Assembly: GCA_016714605.1 (NCBI GenBank)
Contig: JADKDL010000010.1
Coordinates: 22,592-86,591 of the forward strand
From: Bacteroidales bacterium
GTDB taxonomy: Bacteria > Bacteroidota > Bacteroidia > Bacteroidales > UBA1715
DNA: 64,000 nt
Direction: 5' to 3'
The position numbers and the translations under genes are program-made. A model generated the notes under the pieces. It was not told the origin of the DNA. It saw only the letters and a list, made by a program, of their open reading frames with translations, and did not search any database. This document shows positions 1 through 9,338 of the stretch, piece after piece; position 1 is the first letter of the stretch; each line of letters begins with the position of its first letter.

Positions 1-289
1 ATCATTTATAAAAACAGTCTATGAAGCTTCTGAGTAAACCTTGGTAATTGTATGTGATTTTGTTTAATAAAAGTGTTTGTTGGTAAGTGTTTTATTATTT
101 TGATAGATGATGTTAATTTTTAGTTTTCATAATTTAAAGAGGTTGTTATTTCCTTTATCTTCAATTTTTATTAATTTTCCTTCTTTATGTTATAATCAAA
201 ATAGTAGGTATTGGGTTTTTGTCTGAATCCATGTAGGTAACTTACTCGCTGAATCCAGTTTAGGTCGAGCTTATTAATTCTTTTTAAAC

Positions 290-466
290 TTAAATTTTTT
301 TACGATTAAAATATGAGATTTCAGGTTTTAAATCATCAAAAATGATTGAAATTGTTGCCAGTTTTGTAATGATTTGATAAAATATTCTACAAAATACTTG
401 CCCCACTGCCACTTGTGCTACACAAGCAAATAGAGCCATTGCGAGTATTATGTATATTTTTTTCAT
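290..466 (-). CDS. Small secreted peptide, unknown (58 aa)
   Basis: A short reading frame on the minus strand from ATG at 466 to TAA at 290. It begins with a textbook signal peptide (MKKIYIILAMALFACVAQ, then VAVGQ) and continues for about 35 residues without a recognisable domain. It sits downstream of the STN-domain outer-membrane gene, on the same strand and about 100 bp away. It could be a genuine small secreted peptide or the 5' remnant of a longer secreted protein whose remainder is lost. I do not recognise the mature part. Confidence 0.3.
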   Translation of the reverse strand: MKKIYIILAMALFACVAQVAVGQVFCRIFYQIITKLATISIIFDDLKPEISYFNRKKI

Positions 467-563
467 AATTGTATTTTTTTAAATTTGTTAAAAACTGTTT
501 TATCATCGCGATTCATAAGCAAGACAACAAGTTTTCATAAACACGTAAAAGAAAATGAAAAAA

Positions 564-1783
564 TTAGAAATATTTTTTTAAACCTATATTTATACCAAAT
601 GCAAAACCATTGCGGTGCTGGTATTCAGGAGAATATAAGAACGGTGTAAAAGCATAACTTACTTGAGGCAAAACGCTAAGAAAAGTACTGTTGCTCAGTT
701 TAAAGTCGGCACCTGCCATAATACTTCCGGTAAAAAAAGCAGGGGTAGGAGCAATGTTGCTTTGCAGCAATAGACTGTCGTTCGCAAATTGCGGAGCAGC
801 AAAGTTGTTTTTTAGTAAAATGTGGCTCTTCGCCTCAAAACTAAGCAATAGGCAATGCTTTTTTCTAGTTTGTTGCTTCAAGCTTAATTGCACCGGAATA
901 GTTAGGTAATAAAAAGTGTTTCTGTTTTCTTTGTGTTCTACAATACTATCGAGTACCTTGCGTGACTTCTTTTTGTAAATTATCTCAATTCGCTGTTCTA
1001 CGAGCCACAGCGTATCTACCATAGGAATTGCAATATATGCAGAGTCGTAAAACACTTGGTATCCGGCAGTTGAATCAAAAACAGTATATTGGTGGGGAAT
1101 GTTTACAGAGTAAGGCGTGTATTGCTTTAAGGCAGTAAACCCCACTCCGGTACTTATTTCCCAGTGCTTAGAGGTTTTGCCAAGATTTAGTTGCATGCAG
1201 TGAGATTGCATTGTGCCTTTTTCCCAATTTAGAAAACTTTGGCCATCGTTTGTAAATTTCAGACTTTGAAAATTATAGTCGTAACGAGCAGCTATAAAGT
1301 TAAGTTTGGGCTTTTCCTTCGGCTTTTTAGGTTTGGTGTTTGGGTTTATTCTTACCGTATCGTAAATAGTAACTGTATCGAAATACTGCACATGCGTTTT
1401 TATAGAAATTATGGTCGTATCAACCACTTTGGTCCAGATGGTGTCGCGCACGGGTTTTTCGCTCGGTTTTCGTTCTTTTCGGTACAATATTACCTGAAAA
1501 CCCACCGCAGAGAAAGAAATGTCATCATCGAAAAAGAGAATACGCAAGGCATTTTCAAGCGTGCATTGCTTCACATTCAGAGTCACTTTTTTGCAGTATT
1601 CACCACATCGGTTCTGTACACAAAACTTACATCGGTAAGGTTTTCAATTTTAGTAAGCACACTGCCAAGAGGCTCATTATTACACAAAAGAGAAATTTCT
1701 GTTTGCAAAATATTGTTGCCACTTGCCCAAAGATGAAGCGGAAACAAGAGAAAAAATATGTATTTAAAAAGGGTTTGAGGCAT
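564..1783 (-). CDS. STN-domain / beta-barrel outer-membrane protein (locus 1), one frameshift
   Basis: Probable outer-membrane partner of the FecR/ECF sigma pair upstream. The first frame (1783-1583) carries a signal peptide and the first half of an STN (secretin/TonB short N-terminal) domain (NEPLGSVLTKIENLTDVSF). The second (1586-564) finishes the STN domain (VTLNVKQCTLENALRILF), then has an Asp-Thr repeat linker (VRDTIW, VVDTTI, YFDTVTIYDTV), a Lys/Pro-rich stretch, and about 250 residues with the alternating pattern of a small outer-membrane barrel ending in Phe. The frames meet at a run of six A (minus strand) near 1583-1592; seven A would restore one protein of about 406 aa. A paralogue with the same architecture lies at 60175-61461. 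No TonB-dependent receptor or plug domain is present. Confidence 0.72.
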
Positions 1784-1820
1784 TGGGTTTTAAAATAATT
1801 ATTGTGTGAATTAATATATA

Positions 1821-2038
1821 ACCCAAGGCGTTGCCATTGGGCTGAATTAAGCTGCCACTCCGTGGCGTTTTGATTCGTGCTAAAATTTTGCATTAAATTT
1901 ATTTTCAAATAATTACGGTTGAAATTTCATTTTTATACCGAAAAAAATCAGGCTGAAAGCCTAACTCAATTCAGCCCGACGGCAACGCCTCGGGTAAATA
2001 AATTCATCACGTTACAAACGCCCTGTAAGGGCAACTTA
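1821..2038. repeat. REP-like intergenic repeat, copy A
   Basis: A 218 bp sequence repeated almost exactly at 2550-2764 in the same orientation. Its outer ends form an imperfect inverted repeat (AACCCAAGGCGTTGCC at the left against TACCCGAGGCGTTGCC, read as the reverse complement, near 1998), both followed by GGGCTGAA-like sequence. It contains several small hairpins (GCCACTCCGTGGC, AGGCTGAAAGCCT, GCCCTGTAAGGGC). The right end reaches the stop codon of the RAYT pseudogene. This is the organisation of REP elements mobilised by RAYT transposases. Confidence 0.75.
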
Positions 2039-2493
2039 ATCTATCCACAAATACTCCTCATTATAATTAATACCATATTCATTTAAAAATAATAAATACT
2101 CCTCTTTAAAGGTCATTTTTTTATGGTGCTCTTCTTGTTTTTCAATATATTGTTTGTTTTTCAAATAAGAGGACCTACAAGAAAATCCACCATACCCTCC
2201 TTGCCATGCAAAGTCTGAATAAAAATTCATCTTTTGTTTTTATCCATCTACTACTGTAGCGTTTTATTTCTTCAACCAATTTGGCTAAAAGTAATATTTT
2301 TTTGACATCTACACATAAAAGATATGAACATGATCGTTATGCCATTAATTAAAATAGGAATAGATTGATTGTCTTTAATTATACTCTCCTAAGTATGAAT
2401 ACAGACTTTGTTTATCTTCATCTCTTATTTCACAAAAAGTGTTTTTATATGAAAAATAATATGAATGTATAGTTTAGATAAAGATTGCGATAT
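2036..2493 (-). pseudogene. REP-associated tyrosine transposase (RAYT, Y1_Tnp family), decayed
   Basis: Only the C-terminal third (2230-2036) is open, but reading all three minus-strand frames recovers a nearly full-length RAYT. The N-terminus is SQSLSKLYIHIIFHIK, where the expected ATG at 2493 is now ATA. Next come RDEDKQSLYSYLGE, then DHVHIF with the HxH metal-binding motif of HUH nucleases, then LVEEIKRYSSRWIK. The open C-terminus has AWQGGYGGFS and YIEKQEEHHKK, with the tyrosine helix, ending NEEYLWID. About 150 codons is the normal family size. Several frameshifts, internal stops and the lost start make this true decay rather than isolated sequence errors. It lies between two copies of a REP-like repeat, its likely substrate. 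Confidence 0.8.
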
Positions 2494-2549
2494 ATAATTA
2501 ATTTTTATAAGCTGCTCTTTCAGAGCGAAAAAATGGTTGTTTATATTTA

Positions 2550-2764
2550 ACCCAAGGCGTTGCCATTGGGCTGACTTAGCTGCCACTCTGTAGCGTTTTG
2601 ATTCGTGCTAAAATTTTGCATTAAATTCATTTTCAAAAAATTACGGTTGAAATTTCATTTTTATACCGAAAAATCAGGCTGAAAGCCTAACTCAATTCAG
2701 CCCGACGGCAACGCTTCGGGTAAATAAATTCATCACGTTACAAACGCCCTGTAAGGGCAACTTA
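2550..2764. repeat. REP-like intergenic repeat, copy B
   Basis: Second copy of the repeat at 1821-2038, differing by a few substitutions and three net bases. It begins 57 bp upstream (in the RAYT reading direction) of the transposase remnant and ends 9 bp after the stop codon of the FecR gene. Together with copy A and the RAYT it separates the FecR gene from its STN-domain partner, so the element appears to have inserted inside an operon. Confidence 0.75.
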
Positions 2765-2773
2765 CTAATTTCT

Positions 2774-3766
2774 TCACTTCAAACAAGGTTTTGCAGATAC
2801 ATACACCAAAGAATCTCGTTCCTCAACCTCACCCGAAAGAGCAATTGACAACACCGATTTTACATCTTCAAATTTAGTATTGTTGAATTTTGCATTTATT
2901 TTGCACTTGCCTAAGTCATTGTTTTCCAATACAAATTGTTTATCGTAAAAATTGCCCAACTCAGTAACAACTTCGCTAAGAGCTGTATTTTTGAACTCCA
3001 AAACGCCGGTTTTCCAAGCTAAAAAATTGGTGTTGGCTAGGTTGTAGCTTGTATCTTTCCCGTGTCTCCATATAGTACATGCCTGATTGGCGGTAAGAAT
3101 AAAATACGCATTGCTTAATGAGTCGGTCACTTGCACTTTTCCCTCTACAACAAATACCGATACAGAAGAATCTGTCGGGTTTTGGCGAACTTCGAAACTT
3201 GTACCCAAAACCCGCACTTTGGTAGAACCAACTTGGATAATGAATGCTTGTTTTGGATTTTTTGCTACCTCAAAATATGCGGAACCTACAAGGCTCACAA
3301 AACGAATTGAGTCTGTGAATGGTGCAACATCAATATGTGAATTTTTATTTATTGTAATTATGCTATTGTCTGATAATGTATAGTTTGCAATCGAATCTTT
3401 GGCTAAAAAAGTGGTGGTAGTAACTGCAAGCTTAACTTTATTTGCATTCATACTAAAAATTGCCCATAAACCAAAGACAAGCATAACAGAAGCTGCAATT
3501 GTTGAAAAAACATACATTTTTCGCGATTTTTTCTGCACTATTTCAGCTTCCTGAATGCAAATATTTAAAGCCGCATCGGTATCGAATTCTATTGTGTTTG
3601 CAGGTGAGTGCAATGAATTGTGCAATTTCTTGAATTGAACAAAATATCGCTCATTTTCAATACTTTGCTTTACCCAGGCTAGTAATTGTTTTTCTTCATC
3701 GGCACCAATAGTTCTTTCTATATGGCTGATTATTAGATTATCTATATGTATATCTGGAGTTTCCAT
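2774..3766 (-). CDS. FecR family anti-sigma factor (locus 1)
   Basis: Predicted inner-membrane anti-sigma regulator of the ECF sigma factor encoded 55 bp upstream. The 330 aa protein has a cytoplasmic N-terminal region of about 80 residues that should bind the sigma factor (ADEEKQLLAWVKQS), one membrane segment at about 83-106, a periplasmic FecR domain at about 115-220 (GSAYFEVAKNPKQAF, VRVLGTSFEVR, VFVVEGKVQV), and a C-terminal DUF4974 domain at about 250-325 (FKNTALSEVVTELGNFY). In the family, DUF4974 meets the STN domain of an outer-membrane partner; the expected partner here is the STN protein at 564-1783, now about 1 kb downstream beyond the REP/RAYT insertion. Its paralogue is at 59071-60072. 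Confidence 0.9.
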   Translation of the reverse strand: METPDIHIDNLIISHIERTIGADEEKQLLAWVKQSIENERYFVQFKKLHNSLHSPANTIEFDTDAALNICIQEAEIVQKKSRKMYVFSTIAASVMLVFGLWAIFSMNANKVKLAVTTTTFLAKDSIANYTLSDNSIITINKNSHIDVAPFTDSIRFVSLVGSAYFEVAKNPKQAFIIQVGSTKVRVLGTSFEVRQNPTDSSVSVFVVEGKVQVTDSLSNAYFILTANQACTIWRHGKDTSYNLANTNFLAWKTGVLEFKNTALSEVVTELGNFYDKQFVLENNDLGKCKINAKFNNTKFEDVKSVLSIALSGEVEERDSLVYVSAKPCLK

Positions 3767-3821
3767 AAGTATGCTATTTTAGTTGTTTAAAGACAATTGA
3801 GAAATATGAAACACGTAAGCA

Positions 3822-4391
3822 TTATAAAAAAAATTGAAAAAAAAGTAAACAAGAGAGCAAATGCCCCAGTTTCTCACGCAAAATTTTGTAGGCATTGCTT
3901 ACATGAGTCTCCACCGTTCGCGGACTAATGCCTAGATGTTCACCCACTTGCACGGTATTGAGACCTTCATAAAACCGAAGTTTGAAGACCTCTTTATTTT
4001 TTTCGGGCAGATTCTCAACTTCATGTTTTAGTTTATCGGTGAGATCTTCGGTGTAGGTGTTTTCAAAATCTTCATACACAGTAGCTTCGAGTAAATACTG
4101 GGCTTCCGATTCGTACCGTTGCTTTATTTTGTCGTGCCTAAATCTGTTTATTGCAGCATTGTAGGCACTACGGTACAAATATGCACGGAGCGAAACAATT
4201 TGGGTAGCCTCAGCTCTTTTCTCCCACAATTTTACAAAACATTGTTGTGCAATTTCTTGAGCCTCATCAGCATCAATCACCATTTTGTAAATGTAGTTGC
4301 ACAGCTCCTTATGAAAATGCCTAAATACTGCTTCAAATGCTTGTGGCGAATGTTTCTGTAATTGTCTTTTTACTAAATCTTCGTTAATCAA
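3822..4391 (-). CDS. ECF RNA polymerase sigma factor (locus 1)
   Basis: Extracytoplasmic-function sigma-70 factor of 189 aa. Region 2 is at about 10-75 (AFEAVFRHFHKELCNYIYKM, then EAQEIAQQCFVKLWEKR) and region 4 at about 120-170 with its helix-turn-helix (LPEKNKEVFKLRFYEG, then GISPRTVETHVSNAYKILR). It starts an operon with the FecR gene. The protein ends in a strongly hydrophobic tail (LLSCLLFFQFFL), and the second sigma factor in the window also ends this way. By family knowledge it is held inactive by FecR until a surface signal releases it. Confidence 0.9.
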   Translation of the reverse strand: MINEDLVKRQLQKHSPQAFEAVFRHFHKELCNYIYKMVIDADEAQEIAQQCFVKLWEKRAEATQIVSLRAYLYRSAYNAAINRFRHDKIKQRYESEAQYLLEATVYEDFENTYTEDLTDKLKHEVENLPEKNKEVFKLRFYEGLNTVQVGEHLGISPRTVETHVSNAYKILREKLGHLLSCLLFFQFFL

Positions 4392-4508
4392 TGTTGTTGG
4401 TATTAAAAAATATTTTAGAGATCATTTATAATGGTGCTAAAATATGAATTTAATAAAAAATAAACTAATACGAAAAAGGTAGATATAAAAATATTATTAA
4501 TTATATTA

Positions 4509-5824
4509 TTATAACAATAACGCTTTTTTATAAGCTGCAAGAGCCTTTAATCTTGATTCAGAGAGGTCTACAATAGGAAGAGTATTAGAGGAAATCGTGT
4601 TTTTTAATTGTTTTTCTGTATATAAATTTTCAGGGTCGAAGTTTTTTTGTTGCGTTATGGGGTTGAAAATCCTGAAATAAGGAGCAGCATCGCAACCGGT
4701 GCCAGCAGCCCATTGCCAGTTTCCAACATTAGAAGCCAAATCATAATCGAGCAACTTTTGAGCAAAATAAGCCTCGCCCCAACGCCAGTCAATAAGCAAA
4801 TTTTTGCATAAAAATCCGGCAGTTACCATTCTTAATCTGTTGTGCATTAGACCCGTAGTGTTTAGTTCCTGCATTCCTGCATCTACAAATGGAAATCCGG
4901 TTTGTGCACCGCACCATTTCTCGAAAAGATTTTGGTCATTGCTCCATGACAAAGCACTATATTGTTTCTTGAAACATTCATTTTGCGAATGAGGAAAATG
5001 AATGAGAATCTGACTAAAAAAATCTCTCCAAATCAATTCGTTAAGATATACAGAACCGTGAATTAGAGCCTTTTGTACCAGTTTGCGAATGCTCACCACA
5101 CCATATCTCAAGTAGGTACTCATTTTACTTGTTCCGGCTTCAATAGAAGGAATATTGCGAGTAGCTTCCATAATTTTCTAGAAATTCTACAGTAGGTAGT
5201 TCAATAGTCTGATATTTCAATATATTAGTAGCAACACCATCGTTTTTTTTCTGGAATTGAAGCATAGGTTTTTTGTCGGTTTGTTTAATGAAATTTGACA
5301 ATAAAGCTTCTGATGAGAATTGCGGTATTGCGGTGTTTAAGCGTTTCTAACCATTTTTTTGAGTAGGGTGTAAATATAGTATAAGGAGAACCATCGGGTT
5401 TAGTTATTTCGTTTTTATGAAAAAATACATGATCTTTAAATTGAAAGAAATCAGCTCCCTGTGCTTTACAAAAGGCTTCAATATTATTATCTCTTTTGAT
5501 AGTATTTGGTTCGTATTCCTCATTTATGAAAACCGATTTAATGTTGTACACAGAAAATAATACTTTGAAAATATCAAGAGCATCGCCCTCGAAACTTTCT
5601 ATTTGAGAATTGTAGGGTAGAAGCAAATTATTTAAATTATTGAGTTGATTTTCAATAAATAACTCTCTGTTTCTATTAAATGGTATTTTTGATGTGTATT
5701 CAGGTTCAAAAATATAGATTGGTAATACTGGTAATCCTGAGCGAAGGGATTCAAAAAGTGCATTATTATCATCTATTCTCAAATCTCTTCTAAACCAAAA
5801 CAAAGAAATAGCAATATTTTTCAT
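4509..5824 (-). CDS. phr: Deoxyribodipyrimidine photolyase / cryptochrome-family protein, two frameshifts
   Basis: DNA photolyase-type flavoprotein that would use light energy to split pyrimidine dimers. The first frame (5824-5285) has the N-terminal antenna-binding Rossmann-like domain (SLFWFRRDLRIDDNNAL, DGSPYTIFTPYSKKW). A middle stretch (about 5310-5172) in another frame reads FSSEALLSNFIKQTDKKP and continues to FLENY. The last frame (5171-4509) has the FAD-binding domain: NELIWRDFF, GFPFVDAGMQELNTTG, MHNRLRMV, DWRWGEAYF, ASNVGNWQWAAGTG and FRIFNPITQQKNFDP. Joined, the protein is about 435 aa, a normal length. The two breaks, near 5310 and 5170, are small indels and all core motifs are present, so it is probably functional in the organism. 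It is transcribed alone. Confidence 0.85.
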
Positions 5825-5911
5825 AGTAAGAGAATTTTGAAATATTTAATGTAAATTAGAAAATCATAAAATTTTAAAAAGAACAAAAAGTCATGATAAC
5901 AAAAATAATTT

Positions 5912-5919
5912 TATATTTG
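5912..5919 (+). promoter_or_regulatory. Possible Bacteroidota -7 element
   Basis: TATATTTG matches the TAnnTTTG -7 consensus, about 80 bp before the first cyclase gene. No clear TTTG lies at the -33 distance, so the call is weak. Confidence 0.25.
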
Positions 5920-5998
5920 GCATGGCATTTTAATTCACACAACTTTGAAGCGAAATGATAGAAAAAATTACAATAAAGTACAATATAAATTTCTGTAA

Positions 5999-7258
5999 AT
6001 GAATTTCAATATAGTTGTAATAAATGATTCTGAGGTAACAAGTTTACTGAGAGAGTTGTACGATTTTATATTTCTTGAATATACTGTTGATTCATATTCA
6101 GATATAAATGAGTTTAATAATAGCCAAGCATCTGTTATAGATATAATTATATTAAACAGCAACGATCCAATACAAATTCTAGATATTATAAGGCAAGTAA
6201 GAAGTAAAAAGAAGTTTAAATATGTACCATTTCTTCTGCTTACCGATATTCATATTTATTTAAATACACAGAATATTGATAAATTAGGCTCTGTAGATTT
6301 TTTAAGTAAGCCGGTTGATAAATTTTCGCTTGCGTGCAGAGTTTTGCATAACATGAATCTGAGTAGGGCTACACGTACTATGATGGGTGAAAATATTGTA
6401 TTGAAAAGTAAATTGTTGGAATTGGAAAAACTCCGCATTAAGAATTTGAGTTTGTATTCCAACAAAATAAATCTGGAGAAAATAAACAACCAACTTCTAT
6501 TGCAAAAGGATGAAATAAGTAAGCAACAATATATTTTGATAGAAGAAAAGCTGAAATCGGAGGAACTGTTGCAAAATATATTGCCTGAAGAAACCTCGCG
6601 CGAACTTATGATTCATGGTAAAGCAAGAACACAGGCCTATCATAAAGTGAGTATTTTATTTTGCGATTTTGTAGGATTTACCAATGCTTGCGAATCGCTT
6701 AAACCACAGGAAATTGTAGACGAATTGCATCGCTATTTTTCAAAGTTTGATGAGATATGCGAAATGCACTTTATAGAAAAAATAAAAACCATTGGCGATG
6801 CGTATATGTGTGCCGGAGGTTTGCCAATGCGCAATAACAGCAATCCAATAGACATTACGTTGGCAGCTTTGGCAATGATAGAATATGTAGAAAAAGAAAA
6901 TAAGCGCAAAATATTAGGCAATTTGCCTGTTTGGAGGGTAAGAATTGGCATTCATACGGGTCCTATTGTAGCGGGAGTAATAGGTAAAAAGAAGTTTGCC
7001 TACGATATTTGGGGCGATGCAGTAAATACAGCAGCTCGAATGGAATCGTCGAGCGAGGCAGGTATGATAAATGTTTCAGAATACACACATTCATTCATAA
7101 AAGAATTTTTCGACTGCACTTCGCGCGGAAAAATTTTGGCTAAACATAAAGGAATGATTGATATGTACTATGTAAATGGCTTAAAAGATAAATTTGCTTA
7201 TGATGGAAATACAAAGATTCCAAACAAGCAATTTATAATGGAGCATTCTAAATTATAA
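5999..7258 (+). CDS. Class III adenylate cyclase with N-terminal pseudo-receiver (first of pair)
   Basis: Predicted to make cAMP from ATP. Residues 1-120 resemble a response-regulator receiver (Lys present in SKPVD, Thr in LLLTD), but the phospho-acceptor Asp is replaced by Asn (IDIIILNSND), so phosphorylation is unlikely. A coiled-coil linker at about 130-195 leads to the cyclase domain at about 200-390. Metal-binding Asp residues are in ILFCDFVGFT and KTIGDAYM. The Lys of KIKTIGD and the Asp of AYDIWGD are the adenine-specifying pair, and the Asn and Arg of DAVNTAARMES are the transition-state residues, so all catalytic residues are intact for a homodimer. The next gene is a paralogue in the same orientation. 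cAMP signalling is less familiar in this phylum, so the target is unknown. Confidence 0.88.
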   Translation: MNFNIVVINDSEVTSLLRELYDFIFLEYTVDSYSDINEFNNSQASVIDIIILNSNDPIQILDIIRQVRSKKKFKYVPFLLLTDIHIYLNTQNIDKLGSVDFLSKPVDKFSLACRVLHNMNLSRATRTMMGENIVLKSKLLELEKLRIKNLSLYSNKINLEKINNQLLLQKDEISKQQYILIEEKLKSEELLQNILPEETSRELMIHGKARTQAYHKVSILFCDFVGFTNACESLKPQEIVDELHRYFSKFDEICEMHFIEKIKTIGDAYMCAGGLPMRNNSNPIDITLAALAMIEYVEKENKRKILGNLPVWRVRIGIHTGPIVAGVIGKKKFAYDIWGDAVNTAARMESSSEAGMINVSEYTHSFIKEFFDCTSRGKILAKHKGMIDMYYVNGLKDKFAYDGNTKIPNKQFIMEHSKL

Positions 7259-7349
7259 AAAGGTGTTTTAGTGATGTAAAACAAATTTTGATTTGAGGTA
7301 GAACACCAGTTGAAATGATTTTTTTTATAGAAATAAGCGAATTTGGATA

Positions 7350-7379
7350 TTTGAAATAGCATGATAAGTATTATCTTTG
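7350..7379 (+). promoter_or_regulatory. Promoter for second cyclase gene
   Basis: TTTG at 7350-7353 and TATCTTTG at 7372-7379 with an 18 bp spacer match the Bacteroidota -33/-7 consensus. The ATG at 7409 follows 29 bp after the -7 element. This suggests that the second cyclase can be transcribed separately from the first. Confidence 0.6.
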
Positions 7380-7408
7380 ACTAAGCAAGAACTAACGTAG
7401 AAAATTAC

Positions 7409-8575
7409 ATGGAGTTTACACTTTGGTCAATAGAATGTAGCAAGATAAAGACCTTAAAATCAGATATTGAATTATTACTTCAGGGAGTAACAATTAAACT
7501 CTTTGAAACCGGTTCAGAAAAACTAGATCTGATTGAGTATGTAGATGAAAGAATAGATTTAATTTTTATAGAAGGCAGTGATGCCGAGCAATTGAAGAAG
7601 TTGATTTATTTTTTCAGGGAATTTAATCAATTGCTGGAATTCATACCAATACTTTTATACACCGATTTTGATACATTCAAAGAAGTATCTACTGCCGAAA
7701 ATGTTGGAATAATTGATTTGGTAAGTACGCAATCGTCTGATGTTGAGATATGTTTTAGAATTAAACACGGATATGATGTCGTATTCAAAACAAAAGAACT
7801 GAGAGCAGAAAACTACAGTTACAGAACCGAACTAAGAGATAATTATAAACAACTGGAATATCAGAAACGACGTTCGGAAGAATTGTTGTTAAACATTTTG
7901 CCCGAAGAAACTTCTAGAGAGCTTATGATTCATGGTTTTGCCAAGCCACAGTTTTATAAGCGTGTAACGGTGTTGTTTACCGATTTTAAGGGATTTACAA
8001 ACACCTGCGAGCGAATGCTTCCTGAAGACATTGTAAAGGAGCTGGATTTCTTTTTCTCAAAATTTGATGAAATTTCGGAACGACACTATGCCGAAAAAAT
8101 AAAAACCATTGGAGATGCCTACATGTGTGCCGGAGGTATTCCTATGCGCAACAATAGTAATCCGGTTGATATGGTACTTATTGGATTGGAAATGCAGGAA
8201 TTTATGATGCAAAACAATGCAGAAAGGGCACAGAGAGGCGAGGAGGCATGGAATTTAAGGGTTGGTATACATACCGGAAAATTAATTGCCGGAGTTATTG
8301 GACGTAAAAAGTTTGCCTACGACATTTGGGGCGATGCCGTAAACACAGCGTCACGAATGGAATCATCTGGTGAACCGGGTATGGTTAATATCTCTGGTGA
8401 AACCTATAAATATATCAGACATCTATTTGAATGTGAATATAGAGGTAAGGTATATGCCAAGAATAAAGGTGAAATTGATATGTATTTTGTAAAACGTATA
8501 ATACCTGAATATTCAATAGATGAAACTGGTATTAGACCTAATGAACAGTTTATATGGGAATTGGCTCAATTATAA
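7409..8575 (+). CDS. Class III adenylate cyclase with N-terminal pseudo-receiver (second of pair)
   Basis: Paralogue of the preceding cyclase, 388 aa. The N-terminal receiver-like fold (about 1-120) is more degenerate: the phospho-acceptor position carries Glu (IDLIFIEGSDA) and the conserved Lys is not evident. A short coiled coil ends in the shared sequence LNILPEETSRELMIHG. The catalytic domain has VLFTDFKGFTN and KTIGDAYMCAGG (metal Asp residues), Lys in KIKTIGD and Asp in AYDIWGD (ATP specificity), and Asn/Arg in DAVNTASRMES. The short conserved C-terminal tail (PNEQFIWEL) is also shared with the first copy (PNKQFIMEH). The pair arose by tandem duplication and may form homo- or heterodimers. 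Confidence 0.88.
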   Translation: MEFTLWSIECSKIKTLKSDIELLLQGVTIKLFETGSEKLDLIEYVDERIDLIFIEGSDAEQLKKLIYFFREFNQLLEFIPILLYTDFDTFKEVSTAENVGIIDLVSTQSSDVEICFRIKHGYDVVFKTKELRAENYSYRTELRDNYKQLEYQKRRSEELLLNILPEETSRELMIHGFAKPQFYKRVTVLFTDFKGFTNTCERMLPEDIVKELDFFFSKFDEISERHYAEKIKTIGDAYMCAGGIPMRNNSNPVDMVLIGLEMQEFMMQNNAERAQRGEEAWNLRVGIHTGKLIAGVIGRKKFAYDIWGDAVNTASRMESSGEPGMVNISGETYKYIRHLFECEYRGKVYAKNKGEIDMYFVKRIIPEYSIDETGIRPNEQFIWELAQL

Positions 8576-8609
8576 TGTAAGTGTGTTTGTAAAATATTAA
8601 AATTCAGAG

Positions 8610-9338
8610 TTATACAATTTTTATTTGTTCGTCGGTGAAAAGCTCTTCACTTTTGTATTTCATGTAAAGTTGAACTATAGCCACAACATCTTTTTGGCAG
8701 TAGTTCATTATTTCTTCATTCTTATTGTCTTTCCAATAAGCTTCATTTACCATGCTACCATCTAAATCTGATTTAGGAGAAGGTATGTCGAAAATCGCAG
8801 TAAGCAACTCTAAAGATGTATAGTTCTTATAATCGCCAAAGCGCCATAGGTCAAGTGTGTCTGAGTGTCTTACTTCCCATGGTTTAAGTCCACGGGTATC
8901 AAATTTTTGTGGGAGTTTTATGCCATTTATAAGAGCACGTCTGGCAATATATGGAAAGTCAAATTCTTTACCGTTATGGGCGCATAAATAATGATTATCT
9001 GTGTTGAAATATTTGGTAAATAATTGTAAAAAATCGGTTAAAATCTGAGCTTCATCATTACCATAGAAAGAACGTACTCTGAGTTCTTTTTTATTTTTCC
9101 TTGTAATAATATAACCGGCTGAAATACATATAATTTTACCAAATTCTGCAAGAATTCCTGCTTTACAATATGCTTTTTCGGGAGAATTAAATTGTTCATC
9201 AATAAATTTTTTCGATTTTTTATCCCACAAAACCCTCAGAATGTGGGGCATTGCAGTATAAGTTTGATATTGCGAAACGGTCTCAATATCAAGAAATAGA
9301 ATATTTTCGTTTTTTATACTACTTAGATATTCACTCAT
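8610..9338 (-). CDS. Predicted DEDD-type 3'-5' exonuclease (PolB exonuclease-like)
   Basis: A 242 aa protein of the DNA polymerase B-like exonuclease 2 family (PF10108 type). Exonuclease motifs are visible: ILFLDIETVSQY (motif I, DxE), CAHNGKEFDFPYIARR (motif II, Asp after NGKxF), and NYCQKDVVAIVQLY (motif III, Asp). These acidic residues bind the two catalytic metals, and the likely role is trimming single-stranded DNA ends. Its start overlaps the end of the upstream histidine kinase gene by 8 bp, so the two are translationally coupled, although no functional link is obvious. Confidence 0.85.
   Translation of the reverse strand: MSEYLSSIKNENILFLDIETVSQYQTYTAMPHILRVLWDKKSKKFIDEQFNSPEKAYCKAGILAEFGKIICISAGYIITRKNKKELRVRSFYGNDEAQILTDFLQLFTKYFNTDNHYLCAHNGKEFDFPYIARRALINGIKLPQKFDTRGLKPWEVRHSDTLDLWRFGDYKNYTSLELLTAIFDIPSPKSDLDGSMVNEAYWKDNKNEEIMNYCQKDVVAIVQLYMKYKSEELFTDEQIKIV

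Noticed and set aside
1239..1736. A 165-codon open frame on the plus strand
   Set aside because: It lies opposite the STN-domain gene, has no domain-like composition, and the minus strand encodes a recognisable protein with a paralogue in the window.
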